Origin: Dendrophyllia cribrosa | Lineage: Eukaryota > Cnidaria > Anthozoa > Scleractinia > Dendrophylliidae | Reading direction: 5' to 3' | Assembly (NCBI GenBank): GCA_024195265.1 | Contig: JAJLRJ010000010.1 | Location: 34,364,176-34,428,175, forward strand | DNA length: 64,000 nt | In this document: one piece after another, positions 12,501 to 23,446 of the stretch | Layout of the letters: each line of letters starts with the position of its first letter | How positions within the stretch are numbered: position 1 is the first letter of the stretch | The notes under the pieces: model-generated | The model's input: only the letters and a program-made list of their open reading frames with translations | Database searches by the model: none | Told to the model about the DNA's origin: nothing | Translations under genes and position numbers: made by a program

Positions 12501-15500
12501 TGAAGGCTCGAGTTTACTGGAAACGTCATTGTGACGATCTCATTTTGCTTGGTTGATTTGCAATAAAGGGTCCAATATGAATTATCTACGATTTTTGGTA
12601 AGTTCACAGCCATTTTTCATCTTTAGTAGCTGCCTGATGAGCATCATTAAGCTTGGAGGTAGTTCAGAGTCCACTTCTCAATGAAGCGAGTTAGGTGTTG
12701 TACTTCGTTTACAAATTTGGCTCGTTGCTCGTTGAACTGGAAAAATGGCCGCCTGGAAACGAAGTGGCTTTGGGACTCGACTCTGGATGAATTTCTCGAC
12801 CTACCGCGGCATATTTTGGAAGTTGCGACCACAGGAGAATACAACAAGCGCGAAATTTCGGCGGTGGGTCGGAGTGGCTGTGGACTTGGTATAAATATGA
12901 AATGTGTGCGGAAAGAATCGAGCGCTGTCAAAATTTTTGGCTTTTTCCCAGCATGCAGTGCGGTGGTGATATTGAAAATCGAGTCAAGGTCAGTATGCAT
13001 TAGAACGAGAGGCTAAAGCTCGGCCCGAGCAACGAATAAGCTAGGACTAGGACTGAATTTTGCTGTGAATGTTGACTTTTGGGTTTGCCATGATGATTTG
13101 AATAAACAAAACTAAAGGCAAAAACGTGATTTTTGTTGTTTTTCTATGACGTTAAAAACGGTCATTTTTGTTATTGTCCAAATTCAAACGCTGATATTCT
13201 GCAAAAATCGCTGACTTTTTTGTGTTTATTGGGTATCTCAATTTGAGGGACTTTCTAGTCAATGCTCAGAACTGCTAGTTAGGGCAATGTTCACGCGATT
13301 GAGAAAGTTGCAATTTTTTAAAGCAGTGGAGTATTGTACGGCCGGTTTTGGCCGGTGTAGGAGCGAATGGGTTAATGAAAATCACAGCTCTACCCAGATT
13401 TTATGACACAAAAATAGCCATAGGTTGGGTGGGTGGATAAAAAATGAATAGACTGATAGTGGCAGCAAAATAAGGCATCTTCTATATACTGACATCTGAT
13501 CTTTCTGTAAATACCATGTAAAGCAACCACATTTTCTGACATACATCAACCTTTAAACATCAAACATTTTCATAACAGATCTGTTTTTCATACCTTATTA
13601 TCACACTTCACACTTTCTTCTTTACAAATCATGTTAAGCCTTTTCTCAAGTGTTTCTGTGGACAATGGCTTAAAACGAAACTTGGAACAACGGGATGTCA
13701 GTGGCTCAATAATTCTGTGAAAAACAAAAGACAATCATAAAAAAATTGGAGTAGGTTGTTGTGACATCTGGATTAAGCAAAGTAGAGGGACATGTTATGT
13801 GGGGTGGGATAGAAGGGTATCTGGGTGTCTAACAGATGCCAACTTTTTAAAGAAATTCACTGAAAATACACCTAACCTTTTATTAATTTTTTGAGAGAAA
13901 GCCAATAAGATGCACAGTTTTCATCTTCTGGCTAAAATCCTGAGAAGTAATCTGAGAGGAAAGGAAGAGGGGAAGTTCATGGGAGGTGGCAAAAAAGAGG
14001 GCAGGATGTTGGATTCCTAAGGTGACAGCAAGCAGGAAAATATAGGAAACATTTCAGAACATGCATAATATTTGCAATTGGAAACGTGCAAAAAGGTGTG
14101 CACCCTCAAAGGAAGGGGGGGGGGGACGGTTCACTGGGAGTAAAGAGGGTATATGGTATATGCAAAGGGAGAAGTTTGGAACTCCTTGAATTCCCCCCCC
14201 CCCCCCCCCCAAAAAAAAATCTGTTATCATAAATTTAACAACTAATACACATATACCTACTAACGTAGTTACAAATGAGGCAAAATCTTGTTGACTTTGT
14301 CTCCTTTTCCATAGTTCTTCTCAAGGCTGCCTGTTATACGGAAGAATAAATAATCCATGAATATAGGAAGATGAAGAGCATCCTTTTCTTGATATTGAAT
14401 TAATTAGCGAAGAGAATATTAATAAATATTTGAAACTCAAGAGTGGGAAAATGAAATATTTCAAACCTGTGCACTCGGTGTCATAGAATCTGCCTCATCT
14501 AAAATAACCAGCTTAAAAGGAGGGCATGGTTTACCACTAGACAAAAGAAAAAACTGTTAAAGCTCTGTTAAACTAAGGAGGAAATTCCCCGCAAAATCAA
14601 GACTATGGGGTTACCAGTAATCCTTCATTGAACAACTGAGCCAGGTCTTTAGAGACCTTATTCATACAAAGCTCACAAAGAGGGAAAGGAGGAAGGAAGG
14701 TTATTCAAAATTTGTATCATTTACACCACAAACTTAAATAAACTTAAATACAACAGGATTACAGTAAAGCACTGCTTACTCTGCCCTCACACCAGAAGCT
14801 GCCAACTGTGCAAACTTTTTCACTTTGTCTCTCACTACCTAAAATATTATAACATTTTATCATTTTAATATTAGGTCTTTATTGACTATATGTGCCCAGG
14901 GATGTAGCTAAGAGCTGGCTGTTGGCTAATTTCACCAGCTGAAAGAGAACTTATCACTGGTTGAAATTTCACTGGAAAACAAAGACTTTGGGTGATTTTG
15001 AAGGTGCACAAGCGAGAAAAACTGGCTGAGCTTAGCTACAACCCTGTGTGCCACAACTACAGTAAATGAAAAATAGAGTGCTTGATTTGGAGAGGAAATT
15101 TTCTGGTGTTAGTATCGTCAATACAGTGTAATAACATAAGCATAGTTACTACTTATTCCAGTGTTCACTTAGCAAAATCAAATTAACTTGCAAACACTTT
15201 TACATGGCTTAATGATCAAAATGTACAATTTTATGCCTTAGTTAACAAGCCAGATTTATTTATGGATGTTTAGGTGATTATAAAACTTGTTACAAACCTG
15301 TATTCCACGCTCATCTGATGCATTCAGTTCAAGCACTCGTGCTTTCAACATTTCCGATCTAACCAGTAAAAAAAGATTGGTTAAAATTTTCCATGAATAA
15401 ACTTTTCTAGAGTTCTTTGCTCAGTTAGCTAGCCTACAAATATCAATATCTATTAATCAAAATTACTGAGAAAATAGAAATAGACAATAAAAAATTAGTA

Positions 15501-18500
15501 TCTGTTGCCATCTAATAATTTTCATAAATTTCAGTGCAACAGATAATTAATGAAGAACTCAAAATTTCTATTAGCCATTAAAACCTTATTTCTGTTCCTT
15601 TTTGATCAAATAATCTCAGTGGTGAAAAATTGAATTTCTGGCGATTGAGTGGCTACAAATAAACCTGAAATTTAATATTTCTGCACCACAAGAACAACAG
15701 GGCCTGGGTCCTGTTAGATGATGGTACATCATGGGTAGTACTGTGGGGTATATTCAGGGATGTAGCTAAGATATCCAACAGGTGGACTTTTGTTCATCAC
15801 AGGCGGAAAATTTTGGTAAAAAAAGAGAAAGAGTTAAGTAGGCACAGTTTTCCAGGCGGAAAAAATCAAGAAAACTCAGTCTTCAGGTGGTTATTTTTTC
15901 CGCTATCCGCCTTTTATTTACATCCCTGATATTAGCTTTGTATAACGTGGTGGATCATTCTAGGCCAACCCTGCTTTTCACTCACTTTATCAGTTATTTA
16001 AAAAGAAAGAAGAAAATATTATTGTGAAAATAGAGTCTGGTTACTGGTTAGTGAATATTGTGTGAACATTGGTCAAATTTATATAAAATGATGGAATAAA
16101 CTTGAAAACAGATTAATTACATTATCTTTACATCCAAATTAACAATTATAAATAATAATTAACTTAAAACAAAAGAAACTACTTCAAGCAGAATCAGATC
16201 ATGTACTCAGATTTCAAATTCTATGGAAATTGTTTGAAATTCTAGATTTTCCCCAAACAAACACAGAATTTTGTGACCTGTTTGCCCGAATTTCAAAATT
16301 TTACATGGCAAATTTACCATGAAAATGTCTATTAGAAAGCACTGGTAGAGTAGAGATTACATTGCATACCCAAACAGTTGCCTTGCTACAGCAAGTATAG
16401 TGGATGTTTTACCAGTGCCAGGAGGGCCGTAAAACAGTAAGTTAGGAAGATCAGCTCCCTCGAGTGACTTCTTTAACACAGACACAACTTCATCCTGGTA
16501 TGCAACGTCGTCAACTGATCTAGGGCGACTGAAACATGACAAATGGGGTAAGGGAAAACGTTGTGGATTTTTTTTAGGGGTGAGGGTTAAAAGCAGTGGA
16601 ATTCTTTAGGGGAAAGGATCAGAAACAGACAAAATTGTCGATCATCATAAGCATGATTATTACATGACAATGTAGCTAAATAGATAAACATGTTGTACAT
16701 GTATGGTGTATCGAATTTCTGTTTTAGTTTGCGCTTTGCTTATTCTTTAGGTTCATATGTAATGTATCTTGTTTACAAGCTTTGTTAAATGCAAAATAAA
16801 GTTTGTTTAAAAATTTTTAAAAAGGGTAAGACCCATATTGCTGAGGGGTAAGAAGGGAAGGCCAGTCCTCAACTAGGGGGTGCAAATTTTAAATTCAATA
16901 CTTCTATATGACTAAGATTACACATACTAGCAACCATGGCTACGCTTATAAGCAGCCTATGGATACATGAGATGATTATCAATACCCAGATATCTATATG
17001 ATGCTATTAACAGGCGATACTTTAAGGGTGCTTATGATGTCATAGCCATTGCCATGGCAACACTACAGTTTTCGCTAATTATCTTTAAAACTAGTCCGGT
17101 GACCTATTAGTTTTTTTCTCAGTTTGAAAAGCACCGCTAATTTTCTTTTATTGTTTTGGCGCTATGACAAAAATCTATCTAGTGGATCTCAAGTTATTTC
17201 CAAAAAGGTTGTTGTCAGATAAGAAAAAAATTCTGCTAGATAGGAAATACCGAATACTGCTTGCATACAGAAAATCAGGATAGGTCACAGAACAAACTTT
17301 CAAGATAAAGAGGAATATTTAATGCACAAATTATTTCCAGATCACGCAATTTTACACAGTATTTTCATTTCTGGTGAGCTGCGCGCACTACTTTTTGATA
17401 GGAAAATCAGCTGACGCGTACATCAATACATGATGAGTGCATAGTGCGCATGCACGCACACAGCTGAAAACCCTTTCTAGGCTCCTTAACCCATTCACTC
17501 CGGAGAATTTTTACGTTTTTGAGCGATTTTCTGCATTCACACGCCCCATAGGATTTCGTGACTCCATATTTAAAGTTACCATTCAAAGTGCTGCTGTTCT
17601 AAAACACTGAAGGCTCGAGTTTACTGGAAACGTCATTGTGACAATCTCATTTTGCTTGGTTGATTTGCAATAAAGGGTCCAATATGAATTATCTACGATT
17701 TTTGGTAAGTTCACAGCCATTTATCATCTTTAGTAGCTGCCTGATGAGCATCATTAAGCTTGGAGGTAGTTCAGAGTCCACTTCTCAATGAAGCGAGTTA
17801 GGTGTTGTACTTCGTTTACGAATTTGGCTCGTTGCTCGTTGAACTGGAAAAATGGCCGCCTGGAAACAAAGTGGCTTTGGGACTCGACTCTGGATGAATT
17901 TCTCGACCTACCGCGGCATATTTTGGAAGTTTCGACCACAGGAGAATACAACAAGCGCGAAATTTCGGCAGTGGGTCGGAGTGGCTGTGGACTTAGTATA
18001 AATATGAAATGTGTGCGGAAAGAATCGAACGCTGTCAAAATTTTTGGCTTTTTCCCAGCATGCAGTGCGGTGGTGATATTGAAAATCGAGGCAAGGTCAG
18101 TATGCATTAGAACGAGAGGCTAGAGCTCGGCCCGAGCAACGAATAAGAGCAAAAAAATTCACTGCTAAGCTAGGACTAGGACTGAATTTTGCTGTGAATG
18201 TTGACTTTTGGGTTTGCCATGATGATTTGAATAAAAAAAACTAAAGGCAAAAACGAGATTTTTGTTGTTTTTCTATGACGTTGAAAACGGTCATTTTTGT
18301 TATTGTCCAAATTCAAACGCTGATATTCTGCAAAAATCGCTGACTTTTTTGTGTTTATTGGGTATCTCAATTTGAGGGACTTTCTAGTCAATGCTCAGAA
18401 CTGCTAGTTAGGGCAATGTTCGCGCGATTGAGAAAGTTGCAATTTTTTAAAGCAGTGGAGTATTGTACGGCCGGTTTTGGCCGGTGTAGGAGCGAATGGG

Positions 18501-19005
18501 TTAATATTAACTTGTCTTAAATGTTAGTTTTAAGGCAGTCCAGAAAATTATACACAGTATTGAGTGTGTAAACTATGTGGTAAATAAATAAAATATTTGA
18601 CACAGTAATAATTATTAATGCTTTAACGTAATACATCAAAACTCCTCTGAGATTCTGTCAGTCACAGACAGCATTTTACTTGTGGCTTTTTTAAGTGAAT
18701 AGCTCAATGTTAACATGTTTAAAATTCTCCTCACTAGCTGGTGTCTATTTTTGTTGGAAGACAATTTAACTTTGGTAATCATTTCCTATTTTTTCATGAC
18801 CCGTGATAAGATTACTTGCCTGAGTGATAACTTAGACTGAAATGTGTTAGGAGATAGTAAAAAGAAGAGCGAACATCACTCACTATTTTTCAACCCATGG
18901 AACGATGCCTCGCTTGCTCGAAGGGCCTGCAGTTTCTTCGCTTGCTGCCTGCTTTAACTTCGATGAACTACTGGAAGAACTCTGTCCACGTAAAAAGGCA
19001 TCCAT
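6564..19005 (-). CDS. RFC4: Replication factor C subunit 4 (clamp loader small subunit), complete, 13 exons
   Basis: AAA+ ATPase of the RFC clamp loader, which opens PCNA and loads it at primer-template junctions in the nucleus. Coding exons in transcript order: 18884-19005, 16370-16528, 15298-15358, 14780-14838, 14467-14536, 14257-14330, 13594-13714, 11586-11630, 10160-10240, 9987-10067, 8847-8891, 7662-7733, 6564-6665. All have GT-AG borders and compatible phases, giving 363 aa, the same length as human RFC4. The N-terminus MDAFLRGQ and the PWVEKYRP motif lead into Walker [10 protein letters not shown] (about residues 75-83), LNASDERG, Walker B LDEAD (about 146-150) and the SRC motif (about 189-191) that contacts neighbouring ATP sites. 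The C-terminal collar ends with a short tail GQT and stop. The start is the first ATG and matches the family N-terminus. It is divergent from profilin. Introns hold a SINE, a tandem duplication and two TTAA transposons, but no exon is broken. Confidence 0.96.
6975..7181 (+). pseudogene. SAP-domain-like fragment, probably mobile-element derived
   Basis: A 68-codon frame beginning [15 protein letters not shown] contains a segment close to the SAP DNA-binding motif (helix, then [15 protein letters not shown]). SAP-like N-termini occur in several retroelement proteins, but the source here is unknown. It lies antisense inside the last intron of RFC4. A direct repeat, TTTTGAGCTGCATGGAAC, flanks it at about 6754 and 7151; the second copy forms the end of the frame. 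No other exon was found, so a dead fragment is the likeliest reading. Confidence 0.45.
7184..7565. mobile_element. Nested MITEs: palindromic element interrupted by a TTAGTATAAATCTACTAG element
   Basis: The outer inverted arms TGTTACAGGTCAAATTTGAT (from about 7186) and their inverse (to about 7562) flank a second element at about 7306-7494. The inner element has termini TAGTATAAATCTACTAG and CTAGTAGATTTACACTA. The inner element recurs in opposite orientation at 48353-48536. No coding capacity. Confidence 0.6.
8420..8700 (+). mobile_element. tRNA-derived SINE ending in (ATT)n
   Basis: The head carries a Pol III A box (TGGTGTAGTGCTGAGAG) and B box (GGGTTCGATTCCC). A tRNA-unrelated body follows, and the tail is (ATT)n at about 8678-8700. 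It lies antisense in an RFC4 intron between exons 8847-8891 and 7662-7733. Small frames through it are artefacts. Confidence 0.85.
9151..9319 (+). repeat. 85-bp tandem duplication
   Basis: Two copies (9151-9235 and 9236-9319) share CTCCCTGC, TTGCCAGTG and ACTTTTACCCGCGC at constant spacing, about 85% identical by eye. RFC4 intron. Confidence 0.7.
9340..9960. other. RFC4 intron stretch with no recognised feature
   Basis: The GC content rises at 9600-9900 (GGCGTTGCTGGCGACAACC region). Small frames on both strands show no domain. It could be an unclassified interspersed repeat. Confidence 0.3.
10463..10577 (+). repeat. 39-bp tandem repeat, three copies, each with a palindrome
   Basis: Each unit reads GATACAACTCACTAGTGG then TTGTATC and a spacer. 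GATACAAC and GTTGTATC make each unit self-complementary. RFC4 intron. Confidence 0.75.
11004..11164. mobile_element. Palindromic MITE
   Basis: Inverted arms of about 43 bp, TGTTGTAGGTTGAAATGAAA and its inverse, surround a short centre with CTTTTGTCTTTGATTCATT. The centre resembles those at 7.2-7.56 kb and 42.04-42.13 kb, suggesting one family. Confidence 0.7.
11192..11434. mobile_element. Inverted-repeat element containing a 23-G tract
   Basis: Termini GATGAACCATTCTATTTTTG and the inverse CAAAAATAAAATGGTCCATC flank a G run at 11215-11237 and repeated CATGCACAG-type words. Noncoding. Confidence 0.6.
11864..13608. repeat. Tandem segmental duplication in RFC4, second copy interrupted by a transposon
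   Basis: Copy A (11864-12243, 380 bp) and copy B (12244-13608) align from AAATTGCACCTAATCC to TATTATCACACTT. Copy B holds the 989-bp element at 12383-13371; without it the copies differ by a few substitutions and a small deletion. The duplication includes the last 15 nt of the RFC4 exon at 13594-13714 plus its donor, so 12229-12243 is a decoy exon end. Confidence 0.85.
12383..13371. mobile_element. Non-autonomous piggyBac-like element, copy 1 (TTAA flanks)
   Basis: Termini CCCATTCACTCC and the inverse of CCCATTCGCTCC are flanked by TTAA at 12379-12382 and 13372-13375. The paired empty site is at 11999-12002 in the adjacent duplicate. The interior (989 bp) shares nearly all its sequence with 17490-18500. 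Overlapping 111- and 117-codon frames on opposite strands (12681-13016 and 12647-13000) are kept in both copies but resemble no transposase. Confidence 0.85.
14897..15046. mobile_element. hAT-like MITE with 6-bp target duplication
   Basis: Ends CAGGGATGTAGCTAAG and CTTAGCTACAACCCTG are flanked by TGTGCC at 14891-14896 and 15047-15052. Length 150 bp, RFC4 intron. Confidence 0.7.
15755..15928. mobile_element. hAT-like MITE, relative of the 14897 element
   Basis: It begins CAGGGATGTAGCTAAG and ends TTACATCCCTG; the direct pentamer ATATT lies on both sides. The interior has repeated CAGGCGGAAAA words. RFC4 intron. Confidence 0.65.
17490..18500. mobile_element. Non-autonomous piggyBac-like element, copy 2 (TTAA flanks)
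   Basis: Same termini and interior as copy 1, flanked by TTAA at 17486-17489 and 18501-18504. It is 22 bp longer, largely from an insertion near 18147-18166. It lies in the first RFC4 intron, in the same orientation as copy 1. Confidence 0.85.
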
Positions 19006-19340
19006 TGTAGCTTCAAATCCTCGTCCTTTGTCAAAATAAGCGACAAATTAAAGGTATATAAGTTCTTATAATTTGACTCTATTTTTTCGCACAATATGGC
19101 GAACACGTCTCGAAAACTTTCCCGCCAATGATATTTCACGGAGAAGGGACTGGACTTGAAGCAGCTGTCACGCAAAAAGGAACGTTGTGTGACAGGCCAG
19201 AGGGAGGAGTCGAGGTGTTGACAACCAGATTTGCATATCAAATGATTTACTATACCAAGTGCGTTGATGAACAGTAGGACAAAGTGGAGTTCGTACAAAG
19301 TAGGAAACTAATATAACTACCCTTATTGTGGTCTTGTCGA
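19006..19340. promoter_or_regulatory. Divergent promoter shared by RFC4 (-) and profilin (+)
   Basis: These 335 bp separate the two start codons and must hold both 5' UTRs and core promoters. TTTCCCGCC at 19118-19126 fits the E2F consensus and overlaps a CCAAT pentamer at 19125-19129, about 115 bp upstream of the RFC4 ATG. E2F control is known for replication genes such as RFC subunits; its action here is inferred. No clear TATA box is assigned. Confidence 0.6.
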
Positions 19341-21184
19341 ATGAGCTGGCAAAATTTTGTCGATGAGAGTTTATTAGGGACGAGCCAGGTGGCAAGAGCT
19401 TCGATTCATGGTTTGGACGGCAAGCGATACGCATCCAGCGCGGGATTTGTGGTTTGTGTTCTCATTTGTTTATTCTTCGTTCGTAAACATTCCTGTGTTT
19501 CTAAATTATAACATTGTAAGGTGGTGATATGATGATTTCTCAAACTGATGATATAAAAAACTGAGAACGCTCAAAACATTGTCACCAATTTGTCGTATAA
19601 TAAACCGGGAATAAAACTTTGTTTGTGTAGAATTCTTTACTTTGTGGCCATAAAACAACGGCCACTTCTTTATTCCAAGGTATTGATTGTGATAACCCCA
19701 CATTTTATATGGGACAAATCTGATTTCTGTGTAACAAAGAAAAATCCAGTCGGTATTGTCGCGAAAACTTTGCTTTCATTCACGGAACAATAAGCCTTAA
19801 ATAATGGGCTGAAAATAATGCTGTTTGACATTAAGTTCAATATTGTGTTGTGGCCGATTTCCAGACGTCCTTTATTATCAAATAATCAGCAATCGATAGG
19901 CTAATTTGTTTGCTGGGAATAGGTGTTTTACACCTCGTGAATATACAACAGATGTTCATCCGATCGGCCGATCCCTGCCATGTACACGTACACGTACAAA
20001 TTGCATGTACAAAGGCGGACAACTTAGCTAGCTTGGATCATGCCGCGCCTTACTCTCCTGTAACTGAACTAATGTGTCAGTCAATTTCAAAAATGATTAT
20101 TGCCTCCCGGGCAAACCCCCAGGCATTTGATTTCTATCGAAAAACTTTGGTCAAGCACCAAGCGGTCGAATGCCCTACTATAAATTTGGGGGCTCACAAA
20201 GCATACTCCCCGGGGTGGGTACTTGGGTATGTTTTGGGCGGGTATGTGCCGCCCGGGTCTCCAAATTATACTTACAAATAAGCGTTTGAGGGGCCTACTT
20301 ACAACTTCCTCTATTATACCCGGCGTTTATTCAGGGCCCGGCGTTTAATCAAGAAAATACAGTAATTTCAAATGGCTGCTGATGATTTGAAGCTTTTATG
20401 CATTCGAAATATTATACCCCGTTCTAGGAAACGTGTCTAAAACGGATACCCTGTTCTAGATCAGCAGTCCCAAAATCACGACCCCGTTGGGCAGCACATA
20501 CTCGTATAGGTATTTTGGGGGATTACCCCCCCCCCCCCCCTCCCCCCGTCCCCTGGGCATACTCTTCCCCACTTTCTGGACAGACAGATAAGCAATTTAG
20601 AAGTTTTGAGGGTTTTCATTAAAAAGTAAACTTTAATTACACACATTTATCACCCGGATCATTTGTGGGGCATTTTTTTTAATGGGGTGACTAGGGGGTT
20701 TAAATATGAAATCCTTCAGTGAAATTACCACTTAAAAAGCTTTTTGTTGAAAAAGTCAAATGCCTGGCCCTTAACTCCCACTATGCTGAGACAACCTCAA
20801 GTCAAATGCCTACAGTTATTCGGGATATTAACACTTTTTTTCTTAAGGTGCAAAATAAGAAATGACACCAATATGTGAATTATTAAAACTAGTTCTTATT
20901 TTATTCAGGTCCTTCCAAGTGAGGCCCAAGCATTAATAAATGGCATCACCAAAGATCCTACACCTTTCTTTTTAAAAGGCATTGCTATTAACAGAACAAA
21001 GTATCTATTTGTGAGGTCAGACCCAGGACATGCTATTTATTGCCGCAAAGGCAACGAAGGTGCTGTTGCTGTTAAAACCAACAAATGTCTCCTGATTGGT
21101 GGATATTCTGAAGGAATGCAAGCAGGATGCTGTAGTTCTGTTATAGAGAAGTTAGCAAATTACTTCATTGCAAATGGATACTAA
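19341..21184 (+). CDS. PFN: Profilin, complete, 2 exons
   Basis: Small cytoplasmic actin-monomer-binding protein that promotes nucleotide exchange and delivers actin to formins. Exon 1 is 19341-19451, encoding MSWQNFVDESLL and a loop ending in SSAGFV. Exon 2 is 20909-21184, from VLPSEAQAL to the stop after YFIANGY. The intron is phase 0, with GTTTGT as the more plausible donor and TTCAG as acceptor. The predicted 128 aa is typical of a profilin. Recognition rests on the N-terminal MSWQ helix, the central FFLKGIAINRTKYLFVRSD strand pair, the GAVAVKTNKCLLIGGY strand and the C-terminal helix. The exact donor could shift by one codon (GTGGTT or GTTTGT). A remnant of a TTAA-type MITE begins eight bases after the stop, so the 3' UTR is partly repeat-derived. 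The paralogue number is not assigned. Confidence 0.9.
19452..20908 (+). other. Profilin intron with G-tract-type repeat
   Basis: The middle (about 20200-20580) has CCCGGGGTGGGTACTTGGG-type sequence, repeated 'ccgttctag' words and a 15-C run at 20526-20540, resembling the G-tract elements elsewhere. No coding exon was recognised. Confidence 0.5.
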
Positions 21185-21450
21185 GCTGATTAACCCTTTA
21201 ACTCCCAAGACTGCCAAAGATCAAAATAATTCAAGAAAAATCCCAAATTTCATTTTTGCAAATGAGTTGATATATGACAGAATCCAGATGTCTTTCCTCT
21301 ATGCCTTCGCTACTGAACTTCAGAGCTTGTGGAACAAGATTGATGGAGTGCAAGGAAGAAAATGTGTTGAAAATGCAGTTGAAACTCTCGTAAGCTACCT
21401 ATATTTCAAAAGGTGGTAGCTTAGGAGAGGTAGCTGCTCATAAGAAATCT

Positions 21451-21748
21451 TAAGGCCAATTTAGATGGTTCAACTTTGTTGCATACGATATGATTATGAT
21501 AAACCAATGACACAAATCATATTGTGTAACTTAAACCTACAACTGGTTTACAAGTGTCATATACAGCATGAAAAATGCTGTGTAATTTTGAAACATTAAT
21601 GTAAAACCCTATGACACATTTTTGTAGCCATGAACAATCTCACACATGGTGTTGCAGATGATGCGTGACATGAGCAGCGTGCACAGTAAAAGTTGCATCC
21701 AACAGTCATAACTAAGCAAGAGCTGCTACTGTCTAAATTGGCCTTTAA
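21451..21748. mobile_element. MITE downstream of profilin
   Basis: Termini TTAAGGCCAATTTAGA and TCTAAATTGGCCTTTAA are inverted copies. The interior is noncoding. It may lie in the profilin 3' UTR. Confidence 0.6.
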
Positions 21749-21899
21749 ATATACAAAAAAAAAAACAAGAAGTTTGGTATCAACGACATTGACGGCTTGA
21801 TAGGAGATTTGACTGTATCTGTAAACAGAGGTTAACAAACTGTTTTCAGCCTTGTAAATAAGGCCATCTCTCATCGCTCCTGGTCCAGTTGGGGCACCA

Positions 21900-22830
21900 T
21901 GGGTCAGACGAATGGCTCTATTGGACAGGAACTATCAAGATGAGAGTTGGTTGTGTTTACTGACAGGCCAAGTCAAACCTTGTCTCAAGGCTACCTGCAG
22001 ACAATGTGCAACTAATTATTGTAGTTATTGTAGGCAGTTCATTTTATTATAAAGATCAAAATTCATACAAAATAATAAAGACCACAAAATGTTAAAATAA
22101 TTTAATTCTATTTTTGTAGCGTGAACAAATTCAAATAAAACTGAAGAAACATATTTCCTTTTTTAAATCAACCAGAGAAAGAAGTTTCAGTTCAAGCAGT
22201 TCAAGTTTTCGAAGCATGACCCAGAGGAACTGTGTTTTGGTGATCCTTGGGTCAGAAGTTTGTAACAGCTACATTTGTATCTATTTCAAAGTTTATGATC
22301 TGATGAACAACATCTAGAGTTTATGCTCAATAAAAACATATTTTTCTCTTACTTCAGCATAAGGTTGTTATATGAGATAATAATAAATTATGAGTGCTGT
22401 TGAATCTCTCCTAATGTGTCAGTCAAGTCCAGTAATAGGCCTCAGTTCTCCAAACGTTTGGAACTGAGGCAAAATAATTTAGAAGGGTTTGTATAGTCAT
22501 CAGCGCATGAAAGTGGCAATATCTCACCCCCAAATTGCAATAGGGTGCTGAGTTTTGGCAAGCAGGCAGTTTTCATCGTGCTCTTTTTGAATGTCGCATC
22601 ATCCCATAATTTCACAGATTTAAGTATTTGTGACATCACACTTTAGAACTCTATAGCGAAAGAATAACTTAGTGACAGATGCATGGAAATGCAGCAAAAA
22701 GAAACTGATGGAATTCTTTAGATTTGAGTAAAATTTTAATCTGTTGAAGGAAAAAAACGAAGTGGCTTTTACCTGGAAGATCTTATTTACCACATAAGTA
22801 ACACTCAATACTGAGTATTTTGGACCACCT
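21900..22830. other. Intergenic between profilin and TADA3
   Basis: AATAAA-type words near 22074 and 22330 could serve profilin. A compact hairpin at 22439-22470 (GCCTCAGT...ACTGAGGC around TCCAAACGTTTGGA) is the only structure seen. No gene. Confidence 0.35.
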
Positions 22831-22838
22831 TAAAACAG

Positions 22839-22965
22839 CAGTTTCTTGGTGTTGCGATCGCCAAATGACGTAAAACAAAAGATTCAAAAGAAAGTAAACA
22901 ATACCCACAACACAAAAGCTAACCAACAATAGTTTCCGCAACACCAAGAAACACCCCTTAAAACT
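22839..22965. mobile_element. Small MITE
   Basis: Inverted ends GTTTCTTGGTGTTGCG and CGCAACACCAAGAAAC enclose about 95 bp of noncoding sequence. Confidence 0.6.
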
Positions 22966-23446
22966 AACATTAAAAATAAGTTAATAAACAGCTGATACTG
23001 CAGCCTTTCAATTCTTCAACGAGGCAGACGGTTATTTCCCGAGGGACGCGGTTCTACTCCAACACTGTTTTTGGGAAGAATATATGCTTATAATGATCTC
23101 TTGTAGCCCTGGGCTGCCTATAAGCATAGTCATGGTTGAGAGTTTTGTGCTCATGTTTGATCGGTTCAGTTTACCATCATTACAGAAGACCAAGCCATTT
23201 CTCATATTATATAGCATTGTTAAACATGCTATAGCTTGCCTATTTTCCAAGGGTTTTTCAATTCAGCGCATGAAACATGTCAGTGACAATGTTGTAATAA
23301 TTGTATCGGTTCAGAACGCAGGAGATGGCAAGTCGGCAGGTATGACTTGGAATTGACTGAGACATTCACACTCGGGATCAGGAAAGTTGAAGGCTTACAG
23401 GACATGGAGTTTTGCCTGAGAACTGATTCAAACAGGATTTTGTTAA

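Noticed and set aside
16357..16542. Start codon at the head of the Walker A exon of RFC4
   Set aside because: That ATG lies in the intron; the acceptor at 16529-16530 and the phase show that the exon begins at 16528.
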